Below, piece by piece: positions 10,341 to 19,839 of a stretch of DNA of 64,000 nt (the stretch's first letter is position 1; each line of letters starts with the position of its first letter). The stretch lies in contig NC_084716.1 of the NCBI RefSeq assembly GCF_033807575.1, forward strand, positions 8,928,001 to 8,992,000. The letters run 5' to 3'. Below the pieces are notes generated by a model. The model did no database searches. It worked only from the letters and a program-made list of their open reading frames with translations, and was not told the DNA's origin. The DNA is from Cydia pomonella (taxonomy: Eukaryota; Arthropoda; Insecta; Lepidoptera; Tortricidae). The position numbers and the translations under genes are program-made.

Positions 10341-10546
10341 CCAGGGATCGGAACCGGTTTTTTGCAAAAACATCGAAATAACCATATATTTCGTTTTATT
10401 TTATACTCTAAATGTAGGACTCAGTTGTGTTTTCAGATAACGACTTCGTATTATTAGATTGCCTAATTAGAAATGAAGTAATTAACAAAGAACGAAAAAA
10501 TACCGTTTTCGTTCCCATACAAAAAATACCGGTTTCCGATCCCTGG
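10341..10546. mobile_element. 206-bp MITE inserted in Bel/Pao gag, possibly hAT-like
   Basis: The segment has terminal inverted repeats: it begins CCAGGGATCGGAACCGG and ends CCGGTTTCCGATCCCTGG, which pair with one extra base. It splits the Bel/Pao gag reading frames at 10340/10611. No coding capacity. The CAGGG terminus resembles hAT ends, but I could not find a clean 8-bp target duplication, so the superfamily is uncertain. Confidence 0.8.
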
Positions 10547-10610
10547 TTCGAACTACTCTGTCAATGTCATATTTATTTTTCATAGGTTCTAGGTTTACTA
10601 ATTTCTCATA

Positions 10611-11173
10611 TTATACTATGGCAATTTGTCGTTTCTTATCATAGTGCTTGACTAAAGTTTGGTAAGCGTTTTCATAATTATCATCCGACAATGGAAACCC
10701 CTTTATTAAATCATAAGCATGACCTTGACAGCTTGTTAATAAATAATGCATTTTTTCTACCTGTGGTATGTTACGCCAATGAATAAGTGAATCGAATAAG
10801 TCACGAAATGCCACCGAACTTTCAAGTTTCCCGTCAAACAGTTTAATTGTAATTTTAGGTAGATGTGCGAGCGTTAGTGGTGATGTGGCCTCAACTGGTT
10901 TAGCGTCACTTGACGACTGTGAACGTAACCTAGCTTGTACCGCTTTCAACTAGACTTCAAAATCTCGTGTTATCGCACACTCCGACTGCCTCTGGGCAGG
11001 GCTTAGGCTGGCTAACATTTTGATTTGAGCTTTGTGAAACTCCTTCGATATATCCAGCAAGTCTTGTTCCACATATCCTAGCAACTTTGAACTTCTATAT
11101 GGTCCAGCCTAAAAACTGCGTAATCTCGCGCTACACGCCACATATCGGCATTTCCCTTTTCATCGTCACTCAT
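10611..11173 (-). pseudogene. Bel/Pao gag N-terminal part
   Basis: The minus strand starts MSDDEKGNADMWRVARDYAV at 11173. It continues after a frame change as LLGYVEQDLLDISKEFHKAQ, crosses an in-frame stop near 10950, and then reads LPKITIKLFDGKLESSVAFR, DLFDSLIHWRNIPQVEKMHY and AYDLIKGFPLSDDNYENAY, the DUF1759 gag domain of Bel/Pao elements. It continues on the other side of the MITE. Broken, non-functional. Confidence 0.82.
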
Positions 11174-11179
11174 TTTTCG

Positions 11180-11990
11180 AACAGAAACTACGCGAAATAA
11201 TCAAAATAAGAAAAGATTTAAACTTAAACTCAATATTTTCGAGATACAACAAAAAAATACGAAACGTCAAATGTAACTGTCACTTCACTAGTCTATGGTG
11301 CGTTCCAATTCACTCAACGCACTAAATCTGTGAAAACGAAATATGAATCTGTGGAATAGGACACGAAAGAATTTATAATTTTATAAGCTTACCCTCAATT
11401 TTTGCTGGAAACACGAAACGAAAGATTTTACACCAAATTAATGTGGATTTGCTTTAAAAAACGACAAACGTAATATCCACAGGCTCTTTACAAGATCCGG
11501 TTCGAAGGACCAAATAATAAATGTGCGATTTCGAAACAGTGGACTGTAAATTTTGGGGGGATTCAATCGAAATTAAATATTACAAGAATGCAATTCTACA
11601 AAATAATGCTTTAATTGCCTTGAAATTCAGATTTTAGGCACTAACCTGGGTTTAGAGGGGTCGTCAGCTCCTCTTTCAGGCGGCGAGGGCCCCGGAGACC
11701 AGCTCGTGCACTTACCAGACCTCTAAGGTTACCTGCACGCCTGAATATACCGCAACTCCAGCGTCCCTCCGTCCGATCTCAAGGCACAAAACTTAATTTT
11801 CAACAATTTTAAGCACGATTACTCCGATTTACCGAGATAACGAAAGCCAGCAAATAGGCAGCTTTTGGTGCGAAACTTATAGAGAGCGAATGTGACACGA
11901 CGGTTTCCAAAAAGCCAAATGAACGAAATAGTGTTGCCACAACGATAGTTTTTTTTTTTAAATCTTAACACCAACAAAAAGTGCGTACCT
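11180..11990. other. Unassigned, probably Bel/Pao leader plus unknown sequence
   Basis: This stretch precedes the gag start of the minus-strand Bel/Pao remnant and would hold its leader and LTR. I could not find a TG..CA LTR with a primer-binding site. A GC-richer block at 11640-11780 has no recognised identity. Confidence 0.35.
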
Positions 11991-11995
11991 TAACA

Positions 11996-12250
11996 ATGAC
12001 CGCGCTAGGCGAGTTGAAACCATTTGATGGAGATAAGTGGGAAGTGTTTGAACAACAGTTCGAATGTTTTATCTTAGTTATTGATATAACTGAAGACAAA
12101 AAAGTGCCTTTATTAATCACCAAATTAACGGCCAAAGTTTTCGAAACAATGACTTACTTATGTTCACCTAAACAACCAAAGAATATATCTAGAATTAATA
12201 CATAAACTACAAGATAAAAGAAACCAGCCACCTAATGAAAAAAAATCAAG
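11996..12250 (+). pseudogene. Truncated gypsy gag fragment
   Basis: The ATG at 11996 starts MTALGELKPFDGDKWEVFEQ, followed by DKKVPLLITKLTAKVFETMT and LCSPKQPK, then a frameshift near 12190 into a frame with LIHKLQDKRNQPPNEK. The pattern (PFDG...W..F..Q, KKVPLLIT, Y.LCSP.KP) is the same gag family as the better copy at 24665. It is cut at about 12258 by a hAT terminus. Confidence 0.7.
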
Positions 12251-12258
12251 ATTATACC

Positions 12259-13140
12259 AGTGCTGCCATTTTAGCGCTTTCGGCGCTAGATCTAGCGCTT
12301 TTTTGCTATTTTCAGCGGGCACTTGATAATTTTTGCGCCTAACGGATAATTTAGCGCTTTCTTAATTTTTAATATGGCAGCACTATTTGTTCCGTGGAGA
12401 ATAAAATTATTGTCTATGTTCAATTTTGTGCTCTATCTATGCCAGCTGGGTTTTAATATGGCAATGAGCATGGGGAATCCCATGAACATTAAGTACGGTT
12501 TGTTTCATGTTTGGTTGATTGACTTTGCTTCTTTCATTTTCATTCTGTCTATGTGAACGCACTGAAGTTCAAGTTTAGAAATAACGTTTTAAGCACTGAT
12601 TTTATTAGTTACTCTTGTGAGTGTTCCATAGTGTTGTGTTGGTTAACTCTTTTGAAATGGATGTACCATTATCAAAAAAAACTGTGTACAAACAAAGATA
12701 TAAAGTCGAATGGGAGAAATCGCCCAACTTTAAACAATGGTTGAAACCTGTGCCTGGAGATGATACAAAGGCAATGTGTTTGTATTGTAGGAAGGATTTT
12801 CTTGCCAAATTAAGCGATATCCAGAGACATTGTGATTCAGTTCATCACAAGAAGCAGGCGAAACCTTTCTTGGACAAAAAACAAACACAAATCTCTTCAA
12901 TGCTGCAAAAACCCGTCGATAAGCTCTGTGTTGAGGCTGAAGGTGCTCTCTCAATGTATGTTGCAGAACACACAGCTATACAAGCAATTGATCACCTTAC
13001 CGAATTATGTAAGAATAAATTTTCGGATTCTAAGGCTACTACAGAAATGAAATTGCACCGAACAAAATGTACAGCAATAATTCAGGAAATCGACAGACAG
13101 TGCTCTACTTCTATTAGTAAGTCTGGCCAAATGTTGACCT
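12259..13140 (+). mobile_element. 3'-truncated hAT transposon
   Basis: CAGTGCTGCCATTTTAGCGC at 12259 is a hAT-type terminus. A second, inverted copy of its outer bases (ATGGCAGCACT) sits at 12374-12384, giving a 126-bp hairpin-like end. Downstream is the BED-finger part of a hAT transposase (12657). The element is broken at about 13140, where minus-strand Harbinger sequence starts. Most of the catalytic domain is missing. Confidence 0.65.
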
Positions 13141-13142
13141 AA
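12657..13142 (+). pseudogene. hAT transposase N-terminus with BED-type zinc finger
   Basis: The ATG at 12657 starts MDVPLSKKTVYKQRYKVEWE, followed by FKQWLKPVPGDDTKAMCLYC, then SDIQRHCDSVHHKKQ (C-x2-C ... H-x4/5-H BED finger). Then comes ALSMYVAEHTAIQAIDHL and SDSKATTEMKLHRTKCTAII, the conserved start of the catalytic region in this ZBED/Buster-like hAT group. The frame ends at a fusion point, not a natural C-terminus. Confidence 0.78.
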
Positions 13143-13307
13143 TACATTTCTTAGATGTTCTAGCTTCACTGCTGCAAGTCGAAATCTCTCATTGTACTCA
13201 AAAGTACTCGTATTTTCCATGTACGTATAATTTATTCTGTCTCTATACACTCGTGGCCTCCTCACCACAATCACTTCTTCATCATCTGAAGAGTCGCTAG
13301 ACCACAT
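13135..13307 (-). pseudogene. PIF/Harbinger nuclease N-terminal fragment
   Basis: The minus strand reads SSDSDDEEV-like acidic residues, then VVRRPRVYRDRINYTYMENT and FEYNERFRLAAVKLEHLRNV, the usual start of HARBI1-like nucleases. The frame is cut at about 13135 where plus-strand hAT sequence begins. It is a short fragment with no catalytic residues. Confidence 0.65.
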
Positions 13308-13439
13308 TACCACCAAATTGAATATTACGACACTTTATTGAATTTAAGTGACAATCAATCTCATCAACTCGTCCTCAACAAAATGGCTGACTTGTGTTTT
13401 CGGAATATACAAGCGTATAATAATACAAGTCTGTTGTCC

Positions 13440-13715
13440 TTTGGAGCTGTGAAAAAATCAAACTTCTAAGCCAACGCAATCAAAAGATACAGCCGTTTAT
13501 GCCGCAAATTTCCGCAAATTTTCGACACTCGCAACTGAACCCGTGAACTCAGAATCTTGAAATTTGGTATGAAGCAACGTAAGCACAGATAAAGGAAAAA
13601 ATGCGAAAACCGTAATTTTTTTGTTACATGATATAATAATATATACCTATAGGTTTGTACGTTTTACCTCGGTGCGCGAGTCCGACCCGCACTTGGCCGG
13701 TTTGTTTTACAATTT
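13440..13715. repeat. Copy of a high-copy Lepidoptera-type interspersed repeat
   Basis: The block ends with GTGCGCGAGTCCGACCCGCA and TTGGCCGGTTTG, and holds AAGATACAGCCGTTTATG and TGAAATTTGGTATGAAGCAA. I recognise these as parts of a very common lepidopteran interspersed repeat (a LINE/SINE 3' tail). It interrupts the hAT fragment that continues at 13720-14110. Confidence 0.6.
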
Positions 13716-13719
13716 TTGT

Positions 13720-14110
13720 TGCTTTGGTGCGATCAAGTGTAATACTTTTGGCTATTTGGGAGTCAGGGCATATTGCCCGAATCAAATTGGGAAGGTTTTC
13801 TGCTGCTAAAAATGGTAAATTATGTTCTGCAATATATGAAGCCAGCCATATTTCTGCTTCTTTAATTTTATTTATAAGATCAGAATTGTTTGATGATGTG
13901 GATGGCACTGCATCCTTTATATTTTTTGCCCTTTATTGCTTTGCAGTGTCTAATATGCTTAGGTGTATTTTTATGTTTATTGGAATCAAACTTTCCACCA
14001 TATACAATTTTAATATCGCACCCGCAACGTTGGCAATATCCATATCCTTTACCTTTCTTGCTCTCCCAGGTAGCAGATCAGCTTGCAGCAAATATCATTT
14101 TTCTTTGATT
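13720..14110 (-). pseudogene. hAT transposase BED-finger fragment
   Basis: The minus strand gives a BED-like finger GYCQRCGCDIKIVYGGKFDS, NKHKNTPKHIRHC (C-x2-C ... H-x4-H). After a frame change it gives IKEAEIWLASYIAEHNLPFL, NLPNLIRAICPDSQIAKSI and DRTKATKIVKQTG. It is the same hAT group as 12657-13142 but a different, diverged copy on the other strand. It is cut by the high-copy repeat at about 13720. Confidence 0.7.
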
Positions 14111-14114
14111 ATAA

Positions 14115-14440
14115 ATTACTACGTCAAATGTAACAAGGCAAGCTTGTATCAATCTTGGAGCAACTTATAAATTTGATATATGATGCTTCAAATATATTGC
14201 AGTATTGCCGCAATCTTGCATTTTATTTCATGTTTCGAATATAATCTTTCAAAATTGCTGCAAACTTTGAAGATACTGCAAGTTGCAAATATGATTTTTG
14301 ACATTTGTTTCAAAGTTTTTACAAACTTTGTTTATATTTCAATTTGCAAAGATGGTCTTTCAAGTTTGTTTTATAATTGCTGCAAGCTTTGCTGTGACTT
14401 CAAGTTCCTATTACTAAAAAAGTTATCAGTAATTTAGAAT
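14115..14440. other. AT-rich stretch with recurring TTGCAA/CTTTGCAA words, no gene
   Basis: Short words such as TTGCTGCAA, CAAACTTTG and GATTTTTGAC recur without a fixed period. No coding potential is recognised; open frames here are accidental. Confidence 0.4.
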
Positions 14441-14460
14441 CAGACCACTTAGGTCAATTA

Positions 14461-14840
14461 ATGGTATTTGAGACATTAAGGAAAAATACTTTGAGAAAAC
14501 AAATAACTTTTGTACCAGTAACCTCGGACCGCGTAGAAAGAATGAAGCAAAGTCTATTTCAGGCGCTACCATTTTTGTCATCCGATATGGGTCCAAATAG
14601 TATGTATAATTCATTCTTTCACACTTTTATGAATCATTATAATGCGATATTTACTTCAAAATCGGTCGTAGTTAGTGGTGCATCAGTTTTTAGTGAATGG
14701 GCTACTGCGGACTTACATCAACGAAGACGTGCACTGTATGCCTTGTATGAGGAACGGCGGTTTAACACGAGTGATGAATTTAAAGAACATGTCAAGCAAT
14801 ATTCGAGAAAGTTTAAAATAGATTGTCATATAGCTAAGCG
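14461..14840 (+). pseudogene. Probable non-LTR retrotransposon fragment (endonuclease-RT linker)
   Basis: An open frame contains SFFHTFMNHYNAIFTSKSVV, WATADLHQRRRALYALYEER and HVKQYSRKFK. The W-[TS]-x-x-[LI]-x2-[KR]-[RK]-x-L-Y pattern resembles the linker between endonuclease and reverse transcriptase in LINE proteins. No catalytic motif is present and it ends at a fusion with a minus-strand pogo transposase. Tentative. Confidence 0.4.
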
Positions 14841-15572
14841 AAATCCGCGAATCCATTCCTGGTAGACATGTTTTCCTTTAAATACAATTAAAGGATTTAT
14901 TTTCTCACCTGCAGCGTTAACTGTGGTTAAAACAGTAATATTTTCTTTACCTGTACCAGCAGTCGTTCTTGTACATGGTTGTCCAATGGCACCAACAACT
15001 TTTGTCCTACTCGGATCTAGAGAGACGGAGGTTTCATCTAGATTCCATATTTTTCGCTTATCTTTAATATTGTTCTTTGTGAGGACTTCTTCCAAAAGTG
15101 TAAAGTATTCGTCAATAATGAATGGATCCGTCATTCGTTTTCGTACAGCTTCTACTGCTTGCGGTTTCTTCACTGATAATTTTTGTCGCTCTCTAAAAGC
15201 CACGAACCACTTGGTGCCTGGCCTGTCATCTTTGAACGGTGTTTTTAAATTATTTCTTCGTACAAACGCTGCCACTAAATCTAAAACTTCCTCTTTTGAT
15301 AAACCCCAACCCCATTTTTCAAGCGTGCGCAAATATTCAGCCAACTTAGTTTCCTGATCTAGAGGAATAGCTGGGGCTCTTCCTAGTGTTTGGCTTTTAA
15401 TACCCGTTTTTGCCAACACACGATCGTTGAGAGTAGATGTCGGTATCCCATATAATTTAGACGCGGCATAGTTTGAAAGTTCTTTACTTCTAAATTTTTC
15501 CACAGCTTCTCGTAAATCATGATCGGTATAGGCGGTGGCTCTAAGTGTGCTCCTCTGATATTTTGCAGGCAT
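14841..15572 (-). pseudogene. Pogo/Tigger-type transposase, 3'-truncated
   Basis: The minus-strand ATG at 15572 starts MPAKYQRSTLRATAYTDHDL, followed by a Psq-type helix-turn-helix (NYAASKLYGIPTSTLNDRVL), a CENP-B-like region (GWGLSKEEVLDLVAAFVRRN, GTKWFVAFRERQ), and the first part of the DDE domain with IWNLDETSVSLDPSRTKVVG (first Asp) and NPLIVFKGKHVYQEW. The frame is uninterrupted for about 240 codons, then breaks at about 14841 before the second and third catalytic Asp. It belongs to the Tc1/mariner superfamily. Confidence 0.85.
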
Positions 15573-15579
15573 ACTTTAA

Positions 15580-16125
15580 TCTGTAAGAAACCATTAACAA
15601 ATACTTAGGTATTCTCACTTCATTCTTATAAATGCAAATAACGTAACCAGGATAAGTTTATCTTTTATCATGGATAGATATTAAAATAGGCCTCAAGTGA
15701 ACTGCGTTTTGTAACAAAAACATACAATAACTGAATTAACAAATAATTGTCCTTTTAAAAAAAATTATACTTAATAGGTGTTAAGAGCCCTTAATCCTTG
15801 GAGCGTTCTCCGATTTCACGAAATAACGCTCGATAGATGGCGTTGGCGCTCGGTACGCGAGCGCCGGCAACGCGACGCGCGTTTCAATGCAGACTAGAAT
15901 AATCTTGATAGTTTTCAATATAATTTCAAGCAACATTAATTTTAGTGTCATATGATATCATATGGGCACTCTTTATTTTATTGTATATGCAAAGTAGTTT
16001 TTTTTTTATGTACACTACTGCTAAGTGTACAGACTACAGAGTGTACTATAACCCTTGCTCTTTATTCTGTCTCTTTCACACCAATGGAAAATGAAGAAGT
16101 TACTAAATGACTGCAGGTATAAATA
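15580..16125. other. Unassigned AT-rich stretch
   Basis: The sequence upstream of the pogo start would hold its terminus, but I could not identify inverted repeats. A GC-rich island at 15800-15890 and a perfect palindrome CATATGATATCATATG near 15951 are visible. No gene is recognised. Confidence 0.35.
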
Positions 16126-16131
16126 AAGTAT

Positions 16132-16572
16132 ATTAGTGCGATAGAGAGACAGATAGTGTTTCATTGTCGTATCGTAAACGATTGGCATGTTGGCCACACA
16201 CTTGCTTAGTGCCTAGCCAAAATACCAATCGTTTGCGTATATTAGTGCGATAGAGAGAGAGTAGTGTTTCGTTGTCGTATCGTAAATGATTGGCATGTTG
16301 GCTACGCACCCATGATACCTAGCCAAGAAGCCAATCGATTGCGCATATTAGTGCGATAGAGAGACAGATAGTGTTTCCTTGTCGTATCGTAAACGTTTGG
16401 CATGTTGGCTACGCACCCATGCTGCCCAGCCAAGATGCCAATCGTTTGTGCATATTAGTACGAGAGAGAGACAGATAGTGTTTCGTTGTCGTATCGATTG
16501 GCATGGTGGCTACGCACCCATGCTGCGTAGTCAAGATGCCAATCGTTTGCGCACATTAGTGCTATAGAGTTT
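16132..16572. repeat. Tandem array of about 107-bp hairpin-forming units, four copies
   Basis: ATTAGTGCGATAGAGAG marks units at 16132, 16241, 16347, 16454 and a partial at 16555. Spacings are 109, 106, 107 and 101 bases. Each unit contains an imperfect inverted repeat: CGATTGGCATGTTGGCTA pairs with TAGCCAAGATGCCAATCG. The array therefore could form a string of hairpins. It ends at the foldback structure that starts at 16574. Confidence 0.88.
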
Positions 16573-16639
16573 CAGTGTTATTTGAAATCACGTTAGGGTT
16601 TGTATTATTATTTTTGACCCGAATGAAGTCCATCCAGGT

Positions 16640-17705
16640 TCTTATGATGGAGTCAGGAGTTGGTCACCAGAACTCCTAATCTACTCATTATAATTCCATC
16701 GTGCTTGGGCTCAAAAGATTTGCCCTGACGAACACCATCGATCTAGATGAGGTCCAGGGTCTCATGACGGAGTCAGGAGTTGGTCACCAGAACTCCCCAG
16801 AACTCCTAATCTACTCATAACTCCATCGAGTTTGGGCTCAATAGATTTACCCTGATGAGCACCATCAATCTAGATGAAGTCCAGGGTCTCATGATGGAGT
16901 CAGGAGTAGGTCACTAGAACTCCTAATCTACTCATTATAATTCCATCGTATTCGAGCTCAATAGATTTGCCCTGACGAGTACCATCGATCTAAATGAAGT
17001 CCAGGGTCTCATGATGGAGTCAGGAGTTGGTCACCAGAACTCCTAATCTACTCATTATAATTCCATCGTGTTTGGGCTCAAAAGATTTGCCCTGACGAGT
17101 ACCATCGATCTAGATGAAGTCCAGGGTCTCATGATGGAGTCAGGAGTTGGTCACCATAATTCCTAATCTACTCATCATAACTCCATCGTGTTTGGGCTCA
17201 ATAGATTTGCCCTCACGAGCACCATCAATCTAGATGACGTTCAGGGTCTCATGATGGAGTCAGGAGTTGGTCACCAGAACTCCTAATCTACTCATTATAA
17301 TTCCATCGTGTTTGGGCTCAAAAGATTTGCCCTGACGAGTACCATCGATCTAGATGAAGTCCAGGGTCTCATGATGGAGTCAGGAGTTGGTCACCATAAT
17401 TCCTAATCTACTCATCATAACTCCATCGTGTTTGGGCTCAATAGATTTGCCCTCACGAGCACCATCAATCTAGATGACGTTCAGGGTCTCATGATGGAGT
17501 CAGGAGTTGGTCACTAGAACTCCTAATCTACTCATTATAATTCCATCGTGTTTGGGCTCAAAAGATTTGCCCTGACGAGTACCATCGATCTAGATGAAGT
17601 CCAGGGTCTCATGATGGAGTCAGAAGTTGGTCACCAGAACTCGTAATCTATTTATCATAACTCCATCGTGTTTGGGCTCAATAGATTTACTCCGACAAGC
17701 ACCAT
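16640..17705 (+). repeat. Left 120-bp satellite arm, nine units
   Basis: The landmark GAGTCAGGAG occurs at 16650, 16770, 16897, 17017, 17137, 17257, 17377, 17497 and 17617. One spacing is 127 because AACTCCCCAG is partly duplicated. A 240-bp higher-order pattern is visible: the variant CCCTCACGAGCACCATCAAT recurs at about 17210 and 17450. Confidence 0.95.
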
Positions 17706-17718
17706 CAAATTACCATTA

Positions 17719-19568
17719 TGATGAATAGATTAGTTCTGGTGACCAACTACTGAGTCCATCATGAGACCCTCGACTTAATCTAGATCGATGGTACTCGTCA
17801 GGGCAAATATTTTGAGCCCAAACACGATGGAGTTATGATGAATAGACTAGGAGTTCTGGTGATCAACTCCTGAGTCCATCATGAGACCCTGGACCTGATC
17901 TAGATTGATGGTGCTCGTCAGGGCAACTCTATTGAGCCCATACACGATGGAGTTATGATGAGTAGATTAGGAGTTCTGGTGACCAACTCCTGACTCCATC
18001 ATGAGACCCTGGACCTCATCTAGATCGATGGTGCTCGTCAGGGCAAATCTTTTGAGCCCAAACACGATGGAGTTATGATGAGTAGATTAGGAGTTCTGGT
18101 GACCAACTCCTGACTCCATCATGAGACCCTGGACCTCATCTAGATCGATGGTGCTCGTCAGGGCAAATCTTTTGAGCGCTAACACGATGGAGTTATGATG
18201 AGTAGATTAGGAGTTCTGGTGACCAACTCCTGACTCCATCATGAGACCCTGGGCCTCATCTAGATCGATGGTGTTCATCAGGGCAAATCTATTGAGCCCA
18301 AACACGTTGGAATTATAATGAGTAGATTAGGAGTTCTAGTGACCAACTCCTGACTCCATCATGAGACCCTGGACTTTATCTAGATTGATGATGCTCGTCA
18401 GGGCAAATCTATTGAGCCCGAACACGATGAGGTTATGATGAGTAGATTAGGAGTTCTGGTGACCAACTCCTGACTCCATCATGAGACCCTGGGCCTCATC
18501 TAGATCGATGGTGTTCATCAGGGCAAATCTATTGAGCCCAAACACGATGGAGTTATGATGAGTAGATTAGGAGTTCTGGTAACCAGCTCCTGACTCCATC
18601 ATGAGACTCTGGACCTCATCTAGATTGATGGTGCTCGTCAGGGCAACTCTATTGAACCCAAACACGATGGAGTTATGATGAGTAGATTAGGAGTTCTGGT
18701 GACCAGCTCCTGACTCCATCATGAGACCCTGGACCTCATCTAGATTGAAGGTGCTCGTCAGGGCAACTCTATTGAGCCCAAACACGATGGAGTTATGATG
18801 AGTAGAGTAGGAGTTCTGGTGACCAACTCCTGACTCCATTATGAGACCCTGGACCTCATCTAGATCGATGGTGCTCATCAGGGCAAATCTTTTGAGCCCA
18901 AACACGTTGGAATTATAATGAGTAGATTAGGAGTTCTAGTGATCAACTCCTGACTCCATCATGAGACCCTGGACTTTATCTAGATTGATGATGCTCGTCA
19001 GGGCAAATCTATTGAGCCCGAACACGATGAGGTTATGATGAGTAGTTTAGGAGTTCTGGTGACCAACTCCTGACTCCATCATGAGACCCTGGGCCTCATC
19101 TAGATCGATGGTGTTCATTAGGGCAAATCTATTGAGCCCAAACACGATGGAGTTGTGATGAGTAGATTAGGAGTTCTGGTGACCAGCTCCTGACTCCATC
19201 ATGAGATCCTGGACCTCATCTAGATTGATGGTGCTCGTCAGGGCAACTCTATTGAACCCAAACACGATGGAGTTATGATGAGTAGATTAGGAGTTCTGGT
19301 GACCAGCTCCTGACTCCATCATGAGACCCTGGACCTCATCTAGATTGAAGGTGCTCATCAGGGCAACTCTGTTGAGCCCAAACACGATGGAATTATAATG
19401 AGTAGATTAGGAGTTCTAGTGACCAACTCCTGACTCCATCATGAGACCCTGGACCTCATCTAGATCGATGGTGTTCGTCAGGGCAAATCTTTTGAGCCCA
19501 AACACGATGGGATTATAATTAGTAGATTAGGAGTTCTGGTGACCAACTCCTGACTCCATCATGAGAAC
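17719..19568 (-). repeat. Right 120-bp satellite arm, sixteen inverted units
   Basis: The inverse landmark CTCCTGACTC recurs about every 120 bases from 17749 to 19548. A 600-bp (five-unit) higher-order repeat is visible: variant units at 18301, 18421, 18541 and 18661 recur at 18901, 19021, 19141 and 19261. Open frames within this array are satellite artefacts. Confidence 0.95.
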
Positions 19569-19677
19569 TTGGACTTCATCCGGGTCAAAAATAATAATGC
19601 AAACCCTAACGTAATTTCAAGTGAAAATGCGTTTTTCAGAAAATCGCAGCCAAATAACACTAGACCTTACTCATAGT

Positions 19678-19829
19678 GTTGTGTTCCTGCCGGTGAGTAA
19701 GGTTGCCAGAGCTCAACGAGGGGCGGGAGGGGGTTAGGGTCGGCAACGCGCATGTAACTCCTCTGGAGTTGCAGGCGTACATATGCGGGCCGTATGCTTG
19801 TTTGCCACCGACTTAGTATTAAAAAAAAA
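19678..19829 (+). mobile_element. 3' tail of a Lepidoptera-type retroposon with poly-A
   Basis: The stretch has CCTGCCGGTGAGTAAGGTTG, GAGGGGCGGGAGGGGGTTAG, CGGGCCGTATGCTTGTTTGC and CACCGACTTAGTATT, then a nine-A run. I recognise this as the 3' end of a very common lepidopteran retroposon. It sits just outside the right end of the foldback structure. TAACACTGAAA follows the A-run and resembles the left foldback terminus, so it may have inserted within that terminus. Confidence 0.6.
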
Positions 19830-19839
19830 GTAACACTGA

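Larger units (their letters stand above)
16574..19661. mobile_element. Foldback-like structure built from two opposed 120-bp satellite arrays
   Basis: A left arm of nine 120-bp units (16640-17705) and a right arm of sixteen units in reverse orientation (17719-19568) share the same monomer. Outside the arrays, 16590-16632 and 19570-19612 are near-perfect inverted copies, ACGTTAGGGTTTG inward. Short AGTGTTATTT termini lie at 16574 and, inverted, at 19652-19661. This layout (long terminal inverted repeats made of tandem subrepeats) is that of foldback elements. No transposase frame lies inside. It could alternatively be an inverted satellite duplication. Confidence 0.7.

Noticed and set aside
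18687..18905. Open frame of 72 codons on the minus strand
   Set aside because: It lies wholly within the 120-bp satellite; the peptide simply repeats the monomer.
16132..19568. CRISPR-like or bacterial repeat array
   Set aside because: Repeats are contiguous without unique spacers and the window is plainly eukaryotic (introns, LINEs, SINE).
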